A stretch of 14,036 bases of DNA from Desulfobacterales bacterium (GTDB lineage Bacteria > Desulfobacterota > Desulfobacteria > Desulfobacterales > RPRI01): the NCBI GenBank assembly GCA_030689795.1, contig JAUYEO010000238.1, positions 1 through 14,036 of the forward strand, given 5' to 3'. A program made the position numbers and the translations under genes. Positions 6,527 to 12,913 of the stretch are shown here, piece after piece. The number at the start of each line of letters is the position of its first letter. Position 1 is the first letter of the stretch. Below the pieces are notes generated by a model. The model saw only the letters and a program-made list of their open reading frames with translations, was not told where the DNA came from and ran no database searches.

Positions 6527-6919
6527 ATGAAGATAATAGTGGGGTACGATGGATCAGGTGCTGCAGGTGATGCTTTGGCGCTTGCCGTAAAGTACGCAAA
6601 GGCATTTAATGCCGGAGTCGATGTGGTTACTTCTCTCGTGCAGGGAACTGAAGATGAGATTCAGGATATTTCGGGAGCGGAAAAGGGCCTTGAGCATGCC
6701 AAAAATTATTTTGAAAAAGAGAAAATTCAATGCACGACTCATCTTCTGATCCGCGGTATGGCACCGGGAGAGGATCTCGTGTCGTTTGCCAGGGAAAACA
6801 AGGCGGATTTGATTATAATCGGTGTTAAAAGAAGGTCGAAAGTAGGGAAGCTCGTATTCGGCTCAACGGCTCAATATGTTATCCTTCAGGCTCCTTGCCC
6901 GGTTGTTTCGGTAAAATAA
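6527..6919 (+). CDS. Universal stress protein, UspA family
   Basis: A 130-residue single-domain Usp protein with the alpha/beta fold. It starts MKIIVGYDGS, with the nucleotide-binding Asp at position 8, and ends in the typical APCPVVSVK strand. The ATP-loop region GVKRRSKVGKLVFGST aligns with the G-x2-G-x9-G(S/T) motif, but the second Gly is Arg. The last Gly-Ser is kept, so nucleotide binding is still likely. Such small cytosolic proteins bind ATP and are linked to stress and starvation survival; the molecular action is generally unclear. The start codon follows GGAAAGG. It stands alone between a repeat-rich spacer and a convergent gene, with its own promoter-like sequence, so it is probably monocistronic. 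Confidence 0.95.
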   Translation: MKIIVGYDGSGAAGDALALAVKYAKAFNAGVDVVTSLVQGTEDEIQDISGAEKGLEHAKNYFEKEKIQCTTHLLIRGMAPGEDLVSFARENKADLIIIGVKRRSKVGKLVFGSTAQYVILQAPCPVVSVK

Positions 6920-6949
6920 CCCAAACCGGACAGGCCGGAACCATGGATC

Positions 6950-7009
6950 GGTCTCTTGTTTCTGGTTTGTATAGTTTCTGATTAAACCAGGGACCAGTAA
7001 CCAGAGACC
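6950..7009. terminator. Hairpin past the universal stress gene
   Basis: GGTCTCT (6950-6956) pairs with AGAGACC (7003-7009), and within it CTGGTTT (6962-6968) pairs with AAACCAG (6984-6990). It lies 30 bp after the stop codon. There is no strong T-run, so it may be a repeat remnant that also slows transcription. Confidence 0.35.
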
Positions 7010-7025
7010 ATAAACCGATATTACC

Positions 7026-7043
7026 GGAGCCCCTCCGGGCTCC
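7026..7043. terminator. GC-rich hairpin between convergent genes
   Basis: A perfect 7-bp stem GGAGCCC / GGGCTCC with a CTCC loop sits 17 bp past the stop of the leftward gene ending at 7061 and about 107 bp past the universal stress gene. The position suits a bidirectional terminator. Neither side has a clear T-tract. Confidence 0.45.
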
Positions 7044-7060
7044 TCCGATAATATTCGATA

Positions 7061-7618
7061 TTACGGGAACGTCTTCCCGAATAATTCTCTTATGGCTTTC
7101 CTGCCGTTTTCTTCGAGAACGCGGGTTCCTGTCCCTGTGAAATGATTATGGCTTATTACGAGCTCGTCTCCTTTCCTGCGCTCAACCCACACTGCCTGAT
7201 TCCAGCCGAACCATCCATTACGTTTCTGATCAAAAACGTATAGCGGCTTGTTGCATAATTTTGCGAACTCAGCGCCCCATCCTGTGCCGCCCTTTACAGT
7301 ATTATCATCCAGGATCTCCCCGATTACATAAATTTCCTGCCCGTTGTTGATCTGGTACCAGATGCTTTGCAGGATCTTGCGGAAAGTCGGATTGTCGGTG
7401 TAGGTGCGGTTCATCAATCTGGAAACGTATTCAAGGCTTACGTCCCCATTTTTCAGTTCTTTGTGATTCAGGACCCGCAGACCTCTCCGGCGTTCTACGT
7501 TGTGTCCCTCGAAGGTGAAGTTCACCTCGTCAATTCCAAAGCGCTCCGCATTCGCGCCGAATTCCGTTTCGGCCCCTTTGGCGCCGCCGCTGAATAGAAC
7601 AAAATCTTCCTTATTCAT
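7061..7618 (-). CDS. SLOG-like Rossmann-fold protein, function unknown
   Basis: A 185-residue soluble protein, not firmly recognised. The N-terminus VLFSGGAKGAETEFG (7-21) resembles the SGGAxGAD nucleotide-binding loop of SLOG/LOG/DprA-like Rossmann proteins. A second glycine-rich motif, GGTGWGAEFAK (110-120), is followed by KPLYVFDQ (124-131), which fits the later strand of that fold. This group binds nucleotide-derived ligands and includes enzymes and sensors; no catalytic residue can be assigned here. An ATG at 7663 would add 15 residues, but the start at 7618 has an AAGGAA site 6 nt upstream and the glycine motif then sits at the usual distance from the N-terminus. It converges on the universal stress gene. 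Upstream is the 8-bp repeat array past the UPF0210 gene, so it may be transcribed on its own. Confidence 0.72.
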   Translation of the reverse strand: MNKEDFVLFSGGAKGAETEFGANAERFGIDEVNFTFEGHNVERRRGLRVLNHKELKNGDVSLEYVSRLMNRTYTDNPTFRKILQSIWYQINNGQEIYVIGEILDDNTVKGGTGWGAEFAKLCNKPLYVFDQKRNGWFGWNQAVWVERRKGDELVISHNHFTGTGTRVLEENGRKAIRELFGKTFP

Positions 7619-7694
7619 GTTAGTTCCTTTCTTAAATATCTGCTTAATTATTATCAATTGCACAAAGGCAAGTCAAGGTGAAAGCAGGAACTCA

Positions 7695-7734
7695 TGGAAC
7701 CCTGGAACCCTTGAATCCTTGACCCCTTGAATCC
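7695..7734. repeat. Tandem array of a degenerate 8-bp unit (5 copies)
   Basis: Five contiguous octamers are TGGAACCC, TGGAACCC, TTGAATCC, TTGACCCC and TTGAATCC. The array lies 10 bp from the stop codon of the UPF0210 gene. The unit TTGACCCC is identical to one at 1800-1807. Confidence 0.8.
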
Positions 7735-7744
7735 TATTGGATCA

Positions 7745-9118
7745 TCAGTTTGTAAGGCTCTGTATCGGAGCCGGAATGAGTCCTCCGAACCGGATGAACC
7801 TGTTTGATCCCCGTCCGTTATTAACCTGGATAATTGTAGCCTGACCCAGAAGTCCTCCGAAATGAGCACTGTCGCCGGCCTTCTTCCCGGGTACCGGAAT
7901 CAGTCTTGCCGCGGTTGTTTTTTTATTGACGACTCCGATCGCCATTTCATCAGCTATTATGGCGGCGATGGTATCTTCGGAAGTATCCCCCGGGATTGCA
8001 ACCATATCGAGACCGACCGAACAGACGCTTGTCAGGGCTTCGAGTTTTTCAAGAGTAAGATATCCCGCCCTGACCGATTCCGATATGTTTAAATCTTCAC
8101 TGACAGGGATGAAGGCTCCGCTTAAGCCCCCGACATGAGAGCTTGCGAAGGCTCCCCCGGCCTTTACGGCATTGTTTAAGAGCGCCAGTGCGGCGGTTGA
8201 GCCCGGAACGCCTATGCTGAGAAGGCCGAGGCTCTGGAATATCTCTCCTACGCTGTCCCCGACATTCGGGGTTGGAGCAAGAGAAAGGTCTACAACTCCG
8301 AAACGTATCTTGAGATTGCCGGCGACTTCCCTTCCTATCAATTCCCCGATGCGGGTGACCTTATAGGAAGTATGTTTTATCAATTCGGCTATGCGTCCGA
8401 GATCAATGCCCGGATCGGAAGCTATTGCCCTGTCAATCGCTTTTTTAACGACTCCCGGACCGCTAACCCCCACGTTAATTACCGCATCAGCCTCTCCGAT
8501 CCCCAGGTAGGCGCCGGCCATGAAAGGTATATCTTCAGGGATATTTGCAAATACGCATAGTTTGGCACAGGCAAGACCGTCTGTATCGGCAGTCAGTTCA
8601 GCCGCTTTTTTTATGGTTTTACCCATTATGAGCACCGCATCCATGTTGATTCCGGCGCGGGTTGAAGCAACGTTTACGGAAGAGCATACACGGTCTGTTT
8701 CCGCAAGGGCATGGGGGATGGCTTCGATGAGAGCGCGGTCTCCGTTTGCTATTCCCTTTTCAACAAGGGCGGTAAAGCCTCCGATAAAATCGACATTCAC
8801 TTCTTTTGCGGCGTTATCGAGGGTTTTTGCCACTTCAACAAGCTGGGAAGCTGAGAAGGGCGCGCCGAAAACGGCCACTGGGCTTACGGCGATTCTCTTG
8901 TTAACGACGGGTATGCCGTATTTTTCGCCTATCCTGTCGCAGACCCTTACAAGGTTTCCGGCGGTATTGGTTATTTTTTTGTGTATGTTGTTTTTGAGGG
9001 TATTAAGATCATGGCTGACGCAATCGAATAGATTTATCCCGAGTGTCACGGTTCTAACGTCGAGATGTTCGTTCCTGAGCATTTCTATTGTCGATATGAT
9101 TTCCTTTTCGCTGAGCAT
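7745..9118 (-). CDS. UPF0210 / PFL-family (DUF711-type) protein
   Basis: A 457-residue protein of the conserved UPF0210 family, about the family's usual length. Recognisable blocks are the N-terminal EIISTIEMLRNEHLDVRTVT (6-25), FIGGFTALVEKG (111-122), the glycine-rich SVGLDMVAIPGDTSED (367-382), and GGAFASSHVGGLSGAFIPVSED (321-342). It is cytosolic, with no signal or membrane segment. From memory, the family resembles the pyruvate formate-lyase fold but has no proven reaction; I see no PFL-type C-terminal glycyl radical motif. The ATG follows an AGGAAGG site. It lies 31 bp downstream of the double-ACT gene, so the two form an operon. The ACT partner, a likely amino-acid sensor, suggests control by an amino acid or participation in its metabolism. 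Confidence 0.93.
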   Translation of the reverse strand: MLSEKEIISTIEMLRNEHLDVRTVTLGINLFDCVSHDLNTLKNNIHKKITNTAGNLVRVCDRIGEKYGIPVVNKRIAVSPVAVFGAPFSASQLVEVAKTLDNAAKEVNVDFIGGFTALVEKGIANGDRALIEAIPHALAETDRVCSSVNVASTRAGINMDAVLIMGKTIKKAAELTADTDGLACAKLCVFANIPEDIPFMAGAYLGIGEADAVINVGVSGPGVVKKAIDRAIASDPGIDLGRIAELIKHTSYKVTRIGELIGREVAGNLKIRFGVVDLSLAPTPNVGDSVGEIFQSLGLLSIGVPGSTAALALLNNAVKAGGAFASSHVGGLSGAFIPVSEDLNISESVRAGYLTLEKLEALTSVCSVGLDMVAIPGDTSEDTIAAIIADEMAIGVVNKKTTAARLIPVPGKKAGDSAHFGGLLGQATIIQVNNGRGSNRFIRFGGLIPAPIQSLTN

Positions 9119-9149
9119 TTAATTGCCTTCCTGATTCCCACCTTAAACA

Positions 9150-9704
9150 TCAAATCCTGTTTATTGACATAAATATATTCCTGTGCTGAATGCTTATATC
9201 AAGCCCCAGTTCGGAAGCCTTTTTTCTTAATTCCGTTCTAAGAAGATTCTGATCAGTATCATCAGGAATATCAACTTCGTAAATCATAATGTTGTCGGAA
9301 GGATTATCCCCGCCTTTAAATACGGCTTTAAGGTTGGTGACATTAACACCAAATTTTGCTATTACAGCCGTTATTCCTGCAACAAGCCCTTTTCTGTCAG
9401 GCCCTATCGTAGTTATTATAAAAGGTTCGCACCTGTCGCCGGAGAAGCCTTTCTCTTTATGTTCAAGGGGCTTTACATGCACATGAAGATTCATCTGAGA
9501 CAGGCCTTTTGCCAGTTGCGCACATAACTCGCCGTCTGAAATATCCGAAGGCGTTGAAACAATGAATATTCCCGAGAATTCGGACTGAAGAATCGTCTGA
9601 TTTATGTTTTCAATATTGCAGTCAAGCTTAAAAAGTATTGCCGTAACTGCTGCAATGATTCCCGGCCTGTCCTGACCGAGTACTGAAATTACCGCTTTGT
9701 TCAT
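9150..9704 (-). CDS. Double ACT-domain regulatory protein (UPF0237/GcvR-like)
   Basis: A 184-residue protein made of two ACT domains. The first (about 3-80) begins VISVLGQDRPGIIAAVT and contains the NINQTILQ segment typical of UPF0237. The second (about 94-175) begins IITTIGPDRKGLVAGIT. ACT domains bind small ligands, usually amino acids, at dimer interfaces. The common UPF0237 protein has one ACT domain; the two-domain form resembles the GcvR type. No DNA-binding domain is present. It is the first gene of a two-gene operon with the UPF0210 protein, a widely conserved pairing, which suggests it senses a ligand for that partner. The ribosome site is weak (AGCGG). A possible promoter, TTGATG (9748-9743) with 17 nt to AATATT (9725-9720), would leave a very short leader. 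The ligand is unknown. Confidence 0.93.
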   Translation of the reverse strand: MNKAVISVLGQDRPGIIAAVTAILFKLDCNIENINQTILQSEFSGIFIVSTPSDISDGELCAQLAKGLSQMNLHVHVKPLEHKEKGFSGDRCEPFIITTIGPDRKGLVAGITAVIAKFGVNVTNLKAVFKGGDNPSDNIMIYEVDIPDDTDQNLLRTELRKKASELGLDISIQHRNIFMSINRI

Positions 9705-9801
9705 ATTATACCGCTTTTAAATATTGGTTTATGGTTTTGATTCATCAACCGTCATGATTTCCATCAGGATAAACTTTAAAGGAGTTTTGTCAATAATTTC
9801 C

Positions 9802-9830
9802 TTGAACACGGGAAACATATTTTCTATACA
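9802..9830 (+). promoter_or_regulatory. Sigma70-like promoter of the DHH-CBS gene
   Basis: TTGAAC (9802-9807), exactly 17 nt, then TATACA (9825-9830), in the AT-rich divergent gap. The predicted leader is about 75 nt before the start codon at 9912. Confidence 0.55.
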
Positions 9831-9911
9831 CAAAATGCTTTTTATGATAAAAATTGAAAAAAACATATTTAATATTGAAGGATATCATGATAAAAAACTG
9901 GACGGTTTCTA

Positions 9912-11210
9912 ATGCAGATCATTACAACTCATAAAAATACGGATTTTGACGCTCTGGCATCCATGGTTGCCGCAACGGTTTTATATCCCGAAGCTGTTTG
10001 CGTTCTTCCCAAGACGGTAAATCCCAATGTCAGGGCTTTCATGTCGATACACAAGGATATTTTTGACATGCATTCATCCGATGAAATCGATTTCAATAAA
10101 GTCAAAAGACTGATTGTTGTCGACACAAACAGCTGGAGCCGCCTTGACCGTATGGATGCGCTTGCAAAAAGGGATGATATTGAAATTATTTTATGGGACC
10201 ATCATAAGGATGTCGGTGATATTAAGGCAACATGGAAGTGCCGGGAAGAGATCGGGGCGAACATAACCCTGATGGTCCGCAGACTGAAAAAAGAGAAAAA
10301 GAAGATATCCCCCATACAGGCTACGCTTTTTCTTACCGGGCTTTACGAGGATACTGGAAACCTTACTTTTCCGTCATCAACGGCGGAAGATGCTTACGCG
10401 GCAGGTTTTCTTCTCGAAAATCTGGCAGACCTTAATGTTATCGGTACTCTTCTTCGTCAGGCATACGGGGAAAAACAGAAAAATATCCTGTTCGAGATGC
10501 TGCAGACTGCAAAGAGATCCAGAATAAACGGCTATAATGTCAGCATCAATAAGCTTGAAATCAACGGGCATGTAAACGGCCTTGCCGTTGTAGTCGGAAT
10601 GTACAGGGAGATTTTAAACGTTGAGGCCGCATTCGGAATCTTTACAAACAGGGAGAAAGACAGGTGCATGGTTATTGCCCGCTGCAATGCCGAGGGCCTT
10701 GATGTGGGCTCCATAATGCGCAGCATGGGAGGAGGAGGGCATCCGGGAGCTGCTTCTGCAATGCTGAAATCCGTTAATCCTGCTGCGGTTGAAGAATGGA
10801 TAAGAGAACTTATTGAAGGAAATCAGCAGGCATCAGTGCAGATAAGCGATATAATGTCTTTTCCTGTTTTTACCGTCGAATCGGACACATCCATGGAGAA
10901 GGTTGCCGCAATGCTCAAAGATAAAGGCTGTACAGGCCTTCCCGTAGTCGATGGAGAGAGGCTTGTCGGCATAATATCACGCCGGGATTTTAAAAAGATA
11001 AAAAGGGAATCCCAGTTGAAATCTCCCGTAAAGGCATTCATGAGTACGAATATCATGACAATTGAACCCGGAAGGAGTCCGATTCAGGCAGCCCGCCTGA
11101 TGGTGAAGCATGATGTAGGCCGCCTTCCCGTTGTGGAAAACGGGCGTATTATAGGCATCATCACGCGCTCTGATTCCATGCTGTATTTTTACGATATGCT
11201 GCCGGATTAG
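9912..11210 (+). CDS. DHH/DHHA1 phosphoesterase with C-terminal CBS pair
   Basis: A 432-residue cytosolic protein. The DHH domain (about 1-170) has the metal-binding motifs HKNTDFDA (H7, D11, D13), VVDTN (D71), DHHKD (96-100) and YEDTG (D147). The DHHA1 domain (about 205-300) ends in the substrate-binding GGGGHPGAAS (273-282). Two CBS motifs follow (about 310-365 and 372-428); such pairs usually bind adenosyl ligands. The catalytic set is complete, so hydrolysis of a nucleotide or short RNA phosphodiester (NrnA-like) is expected, with adenylate control by the CBS pair. In many related bacteria the same DHH-CBS module is fused to a tRNA nucleotidyltransferase; that domain is absent here. The start has no clear ribosome site, but the protein begins exactly at the conserved first strand. 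It is followed by the unrelated sulfatase operon on the same strand. Confidence 0.93.
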   Translation: MQIITTHKNTDFDALASMVAATVLYPEAVCVLPKTVNPNVRAFMSIHKDIFDMHSSDEIDFNKVKRLIVVDTNSWSRLDRMDALAKRDDIEIILWDHHKDVGDIKATWKCREEIGANITLMVRRLKKEKKKISPIQATLFLTGLYEDTGNLTFPSSTAEDAYAAGFLLENLADLNVIGTLLRQAYGEKQKNILFEMLQTAKRSRINGYNVSINKLEINGHVNGLAVVVGMYREILNVEAAFGIFTNREKDRCMVIARCNAEGLDVGSIMRSMGGGGHPGAASAMLKSVNPAAVEEWIRELIEGNQQASVQISDIMSFPVFTVESDTSMEKVAAMLKDKGCTGLPVVDGERLVGIISRRDFKKIKRESQLKSPVKAFMSTNIMTIEPGRSPIQAARLMVKHDVGRLPVVENGRIIGIITRSDSMLYFYDMLPD

Positions 11211-11226
11211 AATCGGTAACTTTTTT
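11202..11226 (+). terminator. Weak intrinsic terminator at the end of the DHH-CBS gene
   Basis: CCGGAT (11202-11207) and ATCGG (11212-11216) form a short stem with one bulged G and a TAGA loop over the stop codon. TAAC and six Ts follow. The stem is short, so termination would be partial. Confidence 0.3.
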
Positions 11227-11326
11227 CCCATTTATCACGATGTGTGTCTGGAAGTCGAAAAGAAGGAAATGCGCTCTGTTTCGGTTCCATAATAAAGGTC
11301 TTGATATCAGCATGGAGGAAAAGGGG

Positions 11327-12880
11327 ATGGATGAAAAAATCTCAAGACGCGATCTGATTAAAAAAACGGTTCATGCCGGGCTTGTAGTCAGCGGGATTGC
11401 CGCGGTCGGCACGGCAGGTTACAAACTGTTCCGCAGACAATCGATCGATGAACTCTACGGGCCATATCCCGGCGACTCCGGACTTAAACCACTGAACGTC
11501 GCAAATCCGTCCGCTCCGAAACCGAATGTCATCATCATCTACTGCGACGACCTGGGCTATGGCGACCTCGGCTGTTACGGCAACAGGGCAATACGCACAC
11601 CCAACATCGACCGGCTCGCTCGTGACGGAATAATGTTTACCGACTATTACACGTGCAATGCCGTGTGCGCGCCATCGCGGGCAGGCCTGCTGACCGGACG
11701 CCATCCGTTCCGGACGGGCATCATCGGAAATCCTTATCCGGCGGATTCGCCGTTACTGCGCAGGCTCGAAAGGAAAGTTGCCTATATTTTTACACCCCTG
11801 GGATCTGTTGATCTGCATGAGGACTGCGTTGCCGAAGGGATTTCCAGTAAAGAGATCACCGTCGCCGAAGCCTTGAAGATTGCCGGTTACCGAACCGCGA
11901 TGCTGGGGAAATGGCACCTGGGCGACTACAGCCGACGGCCCGAGTTCAATCCGCTGAGGCATGGCTTTGACCAGTACTTCGGCGTCCCTCACAGCAACGA
12001 TATGCAGCCGTGCCCGCTCTTTCGAAACGAAACACAGTTGGAAGCGGACATCGGAGCCAACCAGGCCAGGCTGACCGGCATGTACACAAAGGAAGCGTTG
12101 GTATTCATTGAAAAGTCAAAGGACAGTCCGTTCTTCCTCTATTTTGCCCATACGTTTCCGCACCAACCGCTGTATGCATCTGAGAAGTTTTCCGGAAAAT
12201 CAAAAGCCGGAAAATTCGGCGACGCCGTCGAAGAAATCGACTGGAGCGTCGGTGAAATCATCAAAACATTACGAGAGCAGAAGATCGAAAAAAACACGCT
12301 CATCTTCTTTACCAGCGATAACGGCCCCTGGTACGAAGGAAGTCCGGGAGTCTTCAGAGGCCGAAAGGGGCAGAGCTACGAAGGCGGATTCAGAGTGCCC
12401 TTAATTGCGAAATGGCCGGGGCATATCCGGCCCGGCGCGGTGTCTTCCGAACCTGCCATCAACCTTGACATTTTCCCCACGCTCCTTTCACTGGCGGGAA
12501 TGGAACACCCCTCAGACAGGATCATCGACGGAAAGAACATAGGGGGCCTTCTTTCCGGATTAAACCCACGTTCGCCGCACGACGCCGTCTATTTCTATCA
12601 TTATAACCAGCTTGAAGGCGTCCGCTCCGGGAAGTGGAAGTACTTCAGAAAATTAAACCGGTACGTCTGGCCGGTGCCCCTCGATGCGGAATCTCTGCCC
12701 AGCGCGATGGGGAAAAAGCAACTGGGAAACAGGGGACCCCTGCTGTACGACCTTTCCATTGACCCGGGCGAGAATTACAACGTCATCAACACCTATCCGG
12801 ATGTTGCCGGAAAAATGTACGGCATGCTCGTTGAATGGGAAGAGCGAGCTAAAAAGAATCCACGGGGATTCCTCGTTTAA
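11327..12880 (+). CDS. Tat-exported, cysteine-type sulfatase (S1 family)
   Basis: A 517-residue sulfatase that hydrolyses sulfate esters. The N-terminus has a twin-arginine signal, SRRDLIK (6-12), followed by a hydrophobic stretch (about 15-33), so export in folded form across the inner membrane is likely. Metal-site Asp74-Asp75 lie in YCDDLGYGDLGCYG. The active-site motif is CAPSRAGLLTGR (114-125), in which Cys114 becomes formylglycine. Other family motifs are GKWHLGD (194-200), HTFPHQP (275-281), SDNGPW (330-335) and RGRKGQSYEGGFRVP (344-358). A reading from 11240 is open, but the ATG at 11327 has GGAGG 8 nt upstream and puts the Tat motif at the N-terminus. A Cys-type motif needs maturation, and the maturase gene starts 33 bp downstream. 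The sulfated substrate (aryl, sugar or steroid) is not readable. Confidence 0.96.
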   Translation: MDEKISRRDLIKKTVHAGLVVSGIAAVGTAGYKLFRRQSIDELYGPYPGDSGLKPLNVANPSAPKPNVIIIYCDDLGYGDLGCYGNRAIRTPNIDRLARDGIMFTDYYTCNAVCAPSRAGLLTGRHPFRTGIIGNPYPADSPLLRRLERKVAYIFTPLGSVDLHEDCVAEGISSKEITVAEALKIAGYRTAMLGKWHLGDYSRRPEFNPLRHGFDQYFGVPHSNDMQPCPLFRNETQLEADIGANQARLTGMYTKEALVFIEKSKDSPFFLYFAHTFPHQPLYASEKFSGKSKAGKFGDAVEEIDWSVGEIIKTLREQKIEKNTLIFFTSDNGPWYEGSPGVFRGRKGQSYEGGFRVPLIAKWPGHIRPGAVSSEPAINLDIFPTLLSLAGMEHPSDRIIDGKNIGGLLSGLNPRSPHDAVYFYHYNQLEGVRSGKWKYFRKLNRYVWPVPLDAESLPSAMGKKQLGNRGPLLYDLSIDPGENYNVINTYPDVAGKMYGMLVEWEERAKKNPRGFLV

Positions 12881-12913
12881 CTTCGAGACAAAAAACACGG
12901 GCATCATCTCGCA

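Noticed and set aside
7695..7734. CRISPR-like array
   Set aside because: The units are 8 bp and directly adjacent, with no spacers and no cas genes nearby.
8520..9122. 200-codon plus-strand open frame opposite the UPF0210 gene
   Set aside because: It lies antisense to a gene with clear family motifs. Its Ser/Ala/Thr-rich composition is what the complementary strand of such a gene gives.
9724..9912. 62-codon open frame ending at a TAATG overlap with the DHH-CBS start
   Set aside because: It contains the predicted promoter of the downstream gene, has no ribosome site and low-complexity Ile/Phe-rich content, and matches no family I know. The stop/start overlap is probably chance.
11240..11326. 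N-terminal extension of the sulfatase from an upstream ATG
   Set aside because: It would bury the twin-arginine signal about 35 residues into the protein. The ATG at 11327 has a strong ribosome site and gives a normal signal peptide.
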